Below are positions 59,030 through 64,000 of a stretch of DNA of 64,000 nt, piece after piece (the first letter of the stretch is position 1; each line of letters starts with the position of its first letter). The notes under the pieces were generated by a model. The model was not told the origin of the DNA. It made no database searches and worked only from the letters and a program-made list of their open reading frames with translations. Source of the DNA: Kineosporia sp. A_224 (GTDB lineage Bacteria > Actinomycetota > Actinomycetes > Actinomycetales > Kineosporiaceae). Location of the stretch: NCBI RefSeq assembly GCF_002198655.1, contig NZ_MWLN01000191.1, forward strand, positions 130,988 through 194,987, in the 5' to 3' direction. The translations under genes were made by a program, and so were the position numbers.

Positions 59030-60493
59030 TCACGCTGCGCTGCCGGCGCCGCCTGACGCCCCGTGGTCCAGGAAGGCTGCCGCCGCCTGCTGCACGAGAC
59101 CGGCGGACGGCGACGTGGACCACGCGGCGACGGGTACGCCGTCCGGACGCAGGAGCACCGCTCCGCGCGGTCCCAGCCCCAGCGAGCGGGCGTTCAGGAC
59201 GGAGACCCCGGTGACGGAGACCGGGGCGGCCACGGCAGGGCGGCCGAGGGTGCGACGCCAGGCCGGCGGGTCCGCGGTCAGCAGGCTGAACCCGTCGTCG
59301 AGCAGATCGAGCGTGGAGACCCCCGGCGCCACCCACAGGTGCTTGATCCGCCCGGAGAGGTCGACGGGGACCTCCAGCGGCGCTGTCCGCCGGGCGCCGG
59401 ACGGGTCCACGGAGCGTTCCAGGTTGTGCCGGACCGCTGGTCGCCGCTCGGGCTCGTAGCTGCTCATCAGGGACCGCCCGGCCAGCCCGCGCAGGACCCA
59501 GCCGAGCTTCCACCCCAGGTCGTACCCGTCGGCCAGCGCGATGTTCAGCCCGGTCCCGCCGCGCGGGGTGACCCGGTGGGCGGCGTCGCCCGCGAGATGG
59601 ACCCGCCCGTGGGAGAAGCGCTCGGCGAGCTCGCCCCGCGAGCTGAACCGGTCGTGCCGGGTGATGCGCGGATCGAGTCCCGGCACGTCGATGGCACGCT
59701 GCAGCCGGCGACGCAGGTCCGCCACGGTCGGGTTGCCCGGGAGATCGCGACCCGGCTGCGCGGTGACCGCGAAGATCCACCGGTCCCCCAGACCGGCAGG
59801 CAGCAGGACGCCCTCCGCAGACGGTGCCGTGACCGCGTACAGCAGGTGCCGGTGCTCGCCGAGCAGGTCCCACAGCGGCGCCCGGAACTCGATGCGCGCA
59901 CCGGCGACGGTCGCGCCCGAGCTTCGGACGGGGATGCCCAGGGCCGTCCGGACCGTGCTGCGAGCGCCGTCGGCGCCGATCAGGTAGGCCGTGCGGAGAG
60001 TGCGTCGCTGTGCCGTGTGGTCCCGGATCGTGAGCCGCACACCGGACGCGGCGGGCTCCACCCCGACCACCTCGACCCCTCGCTCGAGCCTGGCCGTACG
60101 CAGGGAGGCCAGCTCCTCGAGCAGTACAGCCTCGAGGTGGTCCTGCGCCACGCAGGCTGCCCTGGTGGGGCTCAGCACCGCGCTCTGCTGCGCGCTCGGG
60201 TAGCCGACGTCGATCGTGGCCCCTTCGGCGACGCGCGCCAACGTCGGGGTCTCCCGCATCGTCATCTCGACGTCGTCGGCGCCGGCGAGGACGCGGTCCG
60301 CAAGACCCCAGCTCCGCAGCAGCTCCATCGAGCGCAGGCTCAGCACCGTGGCGCGGGGCAGCGGCGACGTCCCGACCCGGCGTTCCAGGACCAGGACGTC
60401 GATCCCGACCCGCGCGAGGGTGATCGCCGCGGCCAGGCCGGCAGGCCCGGCGCCGACGATCACGACGCGATGCTCGACCACCGGATCCTCCAT
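59030..60493 (-). CDS. FAD-dependent aromatic monooxygenase (PHBH/MhpA-like)
   Basis: A 487-residue class A flavin monooxygenase that hydroxylates phenolic or polyketide-like rings with NAD(P)H. It has the FAD motif VVIVGAGPAGLAAAITLARV (9-28), the GADGARSTVRTALG motif (in the middle) and HLAGDAAHRVTPRGGTGLNI (late), followed by a thioredoxin-like C-terminal domain (about 370-487) with RSLGLGPRGAVLLRPDGVP. The start at 60493 has no strong ribosome binding site and an AT-rich leader. A TTGACA box at 60545-60550 may belong to its promoter. The divergent TetR at 60573 is the likely regulator. Confidence 0.85.
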   Translation of the reverse strand: MEDPVVEHRVVIVGAGPAGLAAAITLARVGIDVLVLERRVGTSPLPRATVLSLRSMELLRSWGLADRVLAGADDVEMTMRETPTLARVAEGATIDVGYPSAQQSAVLSPTRAACVAQDHLEAVLLEELASLRTARLERGVEVVGVEPAASGVRLTIRDHTAQRRTLRTAYLIGADGARSTVRTALGIPVRSSGATVAGARIEFRAPLWDLLGEHRHLLYAVTAPSAEGVLLPAGLGDRWIFAVTAQPGRDLPGNPTVADLRRRLQRAIDVPGLDPRITRHDRFSSRGELAERFSHGRVHLAGDAAHRVTPRGGTGLNIALADGYDLGWKLGWVLRGLAGRSLMSSYEPERRPAVRHNLERSVDPSGARRTAPLEVPVDLSGRIKHLWVAPGVSTLDLLDDGFSLLTADPPAWRRTLGRPAVAAPVSVTGVSVLNARSLGLGPRGAVLLRPDGVPVAAWSTSPSAGLVQQAAAAFLDHGASGGAGSAA

Positions 60494-60572
60494 TTGGTCA
60501 GACACTATGTATTGATAAGACACACTGTAGTTCGCCGGACGAGTTGTCAACCAATATGGGACGCTGGATCTC

Positions 60573-61187
60573 ATGGGCACGCGGAAGTACGACCAGAGGC
60601 TGCGCGCAGAAGCCGCGCTGCAGACGCGGACGCGGATCCTCGAGGCCGTCGAGCAGCGGCTGCGCACCGCACCCGCCGAGCCGCTGGCCCTGGACAAGGT
60701 GGCCGAGATCGCCGGCGTGGCCCGCTCGACGATCTACACCGTCTTCGGCTCGCGGGCGGGCCTCTTCGACGCCTTCACCGACGAGCTGTGGCAGCGGAAC
60801 GGCCTCGGCGACCTGACCGCCGCGGTCCGGGCGCCGGACGCCCGCGCGCACCTGCGCGACGGCATCCGCGCGGCCTGCCGGATGTTCGCCGGCGAGCTGC
60901 CCGTCTACCGGGTGCTCTTCTCCATGGCGCGGCTGGACCCGGACTCCATGGGCGGGGCCGTCGCCGCCAAGGAACGGGACCGGAGCGGCGGGATGACCCA
61001 TCTCGCCCGGCGACTCGACGACCAGGGCGCCCTGCGACCGGGACTGAGCGTCGAGCACGCGGCCGACATCCTGTGGGTGCTGTGCAGCTTCGAGGCCTTC
61101 GACCTCCTGCACACCGGGCGTGGCATGGACGTGGACGAGGCCGCGGCCTCCCTCGCCGACACCGCCGAGCAGGCCCTGTGCCGCTGA
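60573..61187 (+). CDS. TetR-family transcriptional regulator
   Basis: A 204-residue TetR regulator. The helix-turn-helix region (about 20-65) is RTRILEAVEQRLRTAPAEPL, ALDKVAEIAGVARSTIYTVF and GSRAGLFDAFTDELW. The C-terminal domain (about 80-204) is helical with SVEHAADILWVLCSFEAFDL. The ATG at 60573 is used. It is divergent from the FAD monooxygenase gene, with about 80 AT-rich bp between the two starts containing direct repeats of AGTGT. It most likely represses the monooxygenase-cupin unit. Confidence 0.85.
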   Translation: MGTRKYDQRLRAEAALQTRTRILEAVEQRLRTAPAEPLALDKVAEIAGVARSTIYTVFGSRAGLFDAFTDELWQRNGLGDLTAAVRAPDARAHLRDGIRAACRMFAGELPVYRVLFSMARLDPDSMGGAVAAKERDRSGGMTHLARRLDDQGALRPGLSVEHAADILWVLCSFEAFDLLHTGRGMDVDEAAASLADTAEQALCR

Positions 61188-61235
61188 GGGTCAGGGCCGA
61201 GCAGGTCCAGGAGGAGCGGACGACGAGCCGCCGAT

Positions 61236-61254
61236 CCGGACGCGCATCGTCCGG
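61236..61254 (+). terminator. Possible hairpin after the TetR gene
   Basis: A 6-bp stem with a 7-nt loop (CCGGAC and GTCCGG) lies about 49 bp after the TetR stop and before the GNAT gene. It is short and has no T tract, so support is weak. Confidence 0.28.
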
Positions 61255-61290
61255 CATCCGTTCTACGGTGCGTCCATGGAGACCGGGACG

Positions 61291-61881
61291 ATGACCGACG
61301 CGACGTTGGAGGTCAGGCCGCTGACCGCCGAGACCTGGCCGGCCTTCGACGCCCTCGTGCAGCGGCACAACGGGATCTTCGGCGGCTGCTGGTGCATCTG
61401 GTTCCATCCCGACGGCCCCGAGCGCGGGCAGGGTGCCGAGGCCAACCGGGCGCTGAAGAAGGGGTACGTCGAGGCCGGCGCGGCCCACGCGGCGCTCGTC
61501 ATGGACGGCGACGAGGCCGTGGCGTGGGCGGAGTACGGCACCCCGGTCGAGCTGCCCACCATCCACCATCGCAAGCAGTACGACGCCGAGAAGGACCGCG
61601 ACCCCGACTACCGGATCACCTGCGTCTTCGTCGACCGCAGGTACCGCCGCCGGGGCGTCACCGAGATCGCGATCCGCGGCGCCCTCGACCTCGTCGCGCA
61701 GGCCGGTGGCGGCGTGGTCGAGGCCTACCCGCACGACCTGACGCACCAGACGAAGCAGCTGTCGTCGTCCTTCCTCTACAACGGCACCCGAAGCCTGTAC
61801 GAACGGCTCGGCTTCACCTACGTCCGGCCCAAGGGGCTGAAGAACTGCGTGATGTCGATCGAGGTGCGCGCGCAGCGCTGA
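61291..61881 (+). CDS. GNAT-family N-acetyltransferase
   Basis: A 196-residue GNAT acetyltransferase, which transfers an acetyl group from acetyl-CoA to an amine. The fold is visible from LEVRPLTAETWPAFDALVQR, GGCWCIWFHPDGPERGQGAE, ITCVFVDRRYRRRGVTEIAI (acetyl-CoA site, R/Q-x-x-G-x-G/A) and SLYERLGFTYVRPKGLKNCV (motif B). The start is uncertain: ATG at 61291 follows a GGAG at normal distance, and an ATG at 61276 adds five residues. The substrate is not predictable. Confidence 0.82.
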   Translation: MTDATLEVRPLTAETWPAFDALVQRHNGIFGGCWCIWFHPDGPERGQGAEANRALKKGYVEAGAAHAALVMDGDEAVAWAEYGTPVELPTIHHRKQYDAEKDRDPDYRITCVFVDRRYRRRGVTEIAIRGALDLVAQAGGGVVEAYPHDLTHQTKQLSSSFLYNGTRSLYERLGFTYVRPKGLKNCVMSIEVRAQR

Positions 61882-61928
61882 CGCGGTCGCAGCGCGGTCG
61901 GGCCGGGTCCGACGTAGGGTCCCCGGCC

Positions 61929-62633
61929 ATGGACATGCTGACGCGTGACGAGATCGCCGCGGCCCGGCTGACCGACTGGCGCAAGCTGGCGCAGGGACTG
62001 CACGCCCGCTACCTGGTCGCCGACTTCGCCGCCGGCGCGCGGTTCGTCACCGCGGTAGGTGAGGCCGGCGACGCGACCGGGCACCACCCGAGCGTGTCGC
62101 TCGGTACCGGGTACGTCGACCTGAAGCTGGTGACCGCCGACGCCGTCTACCGCGACGACGAGGGCACGAAGCATCTCGTCGAGTGGGTGACCCAGCAGGA
62201 CATCGACCTCGCCCGGCGGATAAGCGAGATCGCCGCCGACGACGGGCTCGACGCCGACCCGGCCGCGGTGAGCGTCGTCGAGCTCGGCCTCGACACAGCG
62301 CGCTCCGCGACCATCGCCCCGGTGTGGGCGGCCCTGCTGACCGGGAACCCCGGCTCCCAGGGCCACGGCTCCCCCGGCGACGAGATCCGGGACGCCACCG
62401 GGCGGGTGCCGAACCTGTGGTTCGGCGACGGCGACGAGCACGGGTCCCCGCGTCAGCGGTTCCACGTCGAGGTGTACGTGGCGCCCGAGGTCGCCGAGCG
62501 ACGCATCGCCGCCGTGATCGCCGCGGGCGGGTCCGTCGTCGACGACAGCGACGCACCGTCGCTGACCGTGGTCGCCGACCAGGACGGCAACAGGGGCGTC
62601 CTGTGCGTCGCCCAGGCGGCCGCGAAGGGCTGA
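61929..62633 (+). CDS. Pterin-4a-carbinolamine dehydratase-like / VOC fusion protein
   Basis: A 234-residue fusion. The N-terminal half (about 1-100) is like pterin-4a-carbinolamine dehydratase: LTDWRKLAQGLHARYLVADF, GDATGHHPSVSLGTGYVDLK and the final ITQQ-like VTQQDIDLARRISEIAAD. The HHP pair at about 52-54 belongs to the dehydratase active site. The C-terminal half (about 110-234) is a VOC/glyoxalase-like domain (VELGLDTARSATIAPVWAAL, NLWFGDGDEHGSPRQRFHVE, VVADQDGNRGVLCVAQA). Such fusions are seen in actinobacteria and their physiological substrate is unclear. ATG at 61929 is used. Confidence 0.83.
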   Translation: MDMLTRDEIAAARLTDWRKLAQGLHARYLVADFAAGARFVTAVGEAGDATGHHPSVSLGTGYVDLKLVTADAVYRDDEGTKHLVEWVTQQDIDLARRISEIAADDGLDADPAAVSVVELGLDTARSATIAPVWAALLTGNPGSQGHGSPGDEIRDATGRVPNLWFGDGDEHGSPRQRFHVEVYVAPEVAERRIAAVIAAGGSVVDDSDAPSLTVVADQDGNRGVLCVAQAAAKG

Positions 62634-62716
62634 AGCGCTCACGCTCGAGGTCGTGCTCGAGTCACGATCGCTCAATCCGGTGGCCGCGCCGCAGGGCTGC
62701 ATGCGATGCTGCCGCC

Positions 62717-62846
62717 GGGTCGCTAGCTCAACTGGCAGAGCATTCGACTGGTCAGCGCGTCCGCTCTCCGCCTCGTGCGGGCATGGGTGCGCTTCCTTCT
62801 CCCTTTCTGGATCGAAGGGTTCGGGGTTCGAGTCCCCGGCGGCCCA
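62717..62846 (+). tRNA. tRNA-Lys-like gene interrupted in the anticodon loop
   Basis: All four stems of a tRNA can be paired. The acceptor is GGGTCGC (62717-62723) with GCGGCCC (62839-62845), with one G-U pair. The D arm uses GCTC and GAGC, the T arm is CGGGG-TTCGAGT-CCCCG, and the anticodon stem is TTCGA (62743-62747) with TCGAA (62812-62816). The body resembles bacterial tRNA-Lys. The loop is 64 nt instead of 7 (62748-62811), so about 57 nt are inserted, and no CTT or TTT triplet is in a normal loop position. CCA is not encoded. The insert can fold into its own hairpin. It is probably a pseudo-tRNA or carries an atypical intron. Confidence 0.55.
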
Positions 62847-62867
62847 CACAGTCGCACCGGAGGACAC

Positions 62868-64000
62868 GTGCTGGACAAGCAGATCATCCAGAGGACCCTG
62901 CGCGTGCCGGCGAGCAAGGGCCCGACCGGGGACGGCGCTCCCGTGGCCCGGCAGCTGGACGCAGCGCTGCTCGACGTCGGGTTCTCGGCGTCCCGGGAGC
63001 TCCTGGACCACCTCGGCGGGCTGGAGCCCGGGCCGGCGATGGACCTCGCGGTGACGGTCGTGTCCGCCGTGCGCGAACTCGTGGGCGACCACGTCCGGCA
63101 CAACGCGTACTTCATCGGCTTCCCCCACGACGTGCCGGACACGGTCGAGTTCTGGCTGGAGCGGCTGCGGGCGGCGGTCCTGGCCGGCGGTGGCAGCGCG
63201 ACCGACGCGCAGCTGCGCACCGCGCTCGCCGGCGGGGGGATCGACCTGCTCGATCTGCCGGCGTACGGCGCCTACCAGCACACGTACGACGAGCTCCTGG
63301 CCGCGCACGACGCGCTCGTCACGACGGCGGGCGACCGGGTGACCCTGCTGCATCTCGGAGACCCCCTCGAGGTGGAGGTCTCGCGGCTCTACCTCGCCCT
63401 GGGCGGGAGCACGACGCCGCTCGGCGAGTCGGACCTCGCCCTGCTCGGCGAGCTGGCCGTCGCCTGCCTGGACGGCCCGCAGCCGGACCAGGTCCCGGTG
63501 CGGGAGAACCGTGCCGTGCTCAACGGGATCCGGCTGGTCCTCGACCGGCCCCTGGTCGCCACGGACACGACGACCGACGTGCTCCGCGTCGCCTGCCAGG
63601 TCTCCGGCGGCGACGTCTCGCTCGCGACCCCTACCCGGTTCCGCGGCTTCCGGCGCGCGGAGCGGCGGATACTGCTGGCCGCGCTCGACGAGGTCGTCGG
63701 AGCATCCCCGGGCAAGCTCGCGGACGTCGCCCGGCACGCGGAGCGCTGGAAGCGCCTCGGGGAACGGCTGCACCCGCACGAGTACGGCCGGTGGCCGCAC
63801 GCCCAGCAGGTGTTCGCCGTCGCACGCGGCGAACGCCGGGTCCCCGGTCTCGCCGGTCGCGCGGAGACGGCCGTCCGCGGCGGTGCCGTCGGGCAGGCGG
63901 CCTCGGTGCTGTCGGCGGCACCGGGCCTGCTCCTGAGGTCCGCCGACCGGTTGCTGCGACTGGCCTCGCGGGCAGAGCGCGCAGAGGTGGTCGACGCCGT
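62868..64000 (+). CDS. Large protein resembling the MXAN_6230/SCO0854 family (3-prime end missing)
   Basis: An open frame of 377 codons runs from GTG at 62868 to the window end without a stop. It has a strong GGAGGA ribosome binding site. The start MLDKQIIQRTLRVPASKGPT and FIGFPHDVPDTVEFWLERL resemble the MXAN_6230/SCO0854 family of large proteins that carry a RING-like cysteine domain, but no such cysteine cluster is seen in the visible part. Later residues (GRWPHAQQVFAVARGERRVP, LLRSADRLLRLASRAERAEV) also fit that family. The role is unknown; some family members are linked to tellurite-resistance-type (TerD) gene sets. Confidence 0.6.
   Translation, partial: MLDKQIIQRTLRVPASKGPTGDGAPVARQLDAALLDVGFSASRELLDHLGGLEPGPAMDLAVTVVSAVRELVGDHVRHNAYFIGFPHDVPDTVEFWLERLRAAVLAGGGSATDAQLRTALAGGGIDLLDLPAYGAYQHTYDELLAAHDALVTTAGDRVTLLHLGDPLEVEVSRLYLALGGSTTPLGESDLALLGELAVACLDGPQPDQVPVRENRAVLNGIRLVLDRPLVATDTTTDVLRVACQVSGGDVSLATPTRFRGFRRAERRILLAALDEVVGASPGKLADVARHAERWKRLGERLHPHEYGRWPHAQQVFAVARGERRVPGLAGRAETAVRGGAVGQAASVLSAAPGLLLRSADRLLRLASRAERAEVVDA

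Noticed and set aside
62717-62846. Group I intron in the tRNA-like gene
   Set aside because: The insert is only 57 nt, far below the size needed for the conserved P3-P9 core of a group I intron, and the conserved core elements are not visible.
1-64000. CRISPR array, prophage or insertion sequence
   Set aside because: No regularly spaced repeats, no transposase or integrase, no phage structural genes and no terminal inverted repeats were seen.

Overview
The window is about 64 kb of very GC-rich DNA (roughly 70 % or more by eye). Genes are densely packed on both strands, with GTG starts, ATGA stop/start overlaps, LAL-type LuxR regulators, SHOCT and FUSC proteins, and many TetR regulators. This points to an actinobacterial chromosome, most likely order Micrococcales (for example a Cellulomonas-like genus); the genus is inference. 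There are no rRNA genes, phage genes, transposases or CRISPR arrays. It reads as accessory chromosome: transport, catabolism, small regulators and oxidoreductases.

Layout. 0.3-8.9 kb: MscS channel, SHOCT membrane protein, L-asparaginase, UbiB-type kinase, then on the minus strand a FUSC-like membrane protein and an M20 amidohydrolase, then two further membrane proteins. 9.2-16.6 kb: the most coherent block. An eight-gene minus-strand operon (YciI-like protein, hydroxyisobutyrate-dehydrogenase-like enzyme, fumarylacetoacetase-family hydrolase, DUF1857/SRPBCC protein, SnoaL-like protein, SDR, class II aldolase-fold protein, extradiol dioxygenase) diverges from a GntR regulator and a second extradiol dioxygenase. 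The same 14-bp operator lies over the promoters on both sides, so this looks like one GntR-controlled ring-cleavage regulon for an unknown substrate. 16.7-27.8 kb: DHA2 exporter, CPBP protease, membrane-anchored alpha/beta hydrolase and a LAL regulator (minus), then HD protein, MDR oxidoreductase, thioredoxin-reductase-like flavoprotein and an MFS exporter (plus).

28-36 kb: an unrecognised protein, a basic-secretory-protein-type metallopeptidase, a secreted protein, a DUF4242 protein and a second LAL regulator; then a membrane protein whose promoter carries a large palindromic operator beside a broken TetR gene; then a serine hydrolase. 36-44 kb: a peptide-type ABC importer with a fused permease-ATPase, together with an amidase, a lipoprotein binding protein, a DUF3237 protein and a divergent TetR. 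44-47.5 kb: a decayed glyoxalase-like gene, a protein with four cold-shock domains, and a TetR/SDR/SnoaL set around an operator. 47.5-56.4 kb: two ABC systems (a drug-type exporter and a MacB/FtsX type) with an alpha/beta hydrolase, an SRPBCC protein and a DUF6544-like protein.

56.5-64 kb: a fused aconitase-X enzyme, a cupin and a FAD monooxygenase diverging from a TetR, a GNAT acetyltransferase, a pterin-dehydratase/glyoxalase fusion, a tRNA-Lys-like gene whose anticodon loop is interrupted by 57 nt, and a large gene that runs off the window end and resembles the MXAN_6230/SCO0854 family. The strongest leads for something new are the ring-cleavage regulon with its metal-ligand-less aldolase homologue, the four-domain cold-shock protein, the interrupted tRNA, and the broken repressor beside its intact operator.
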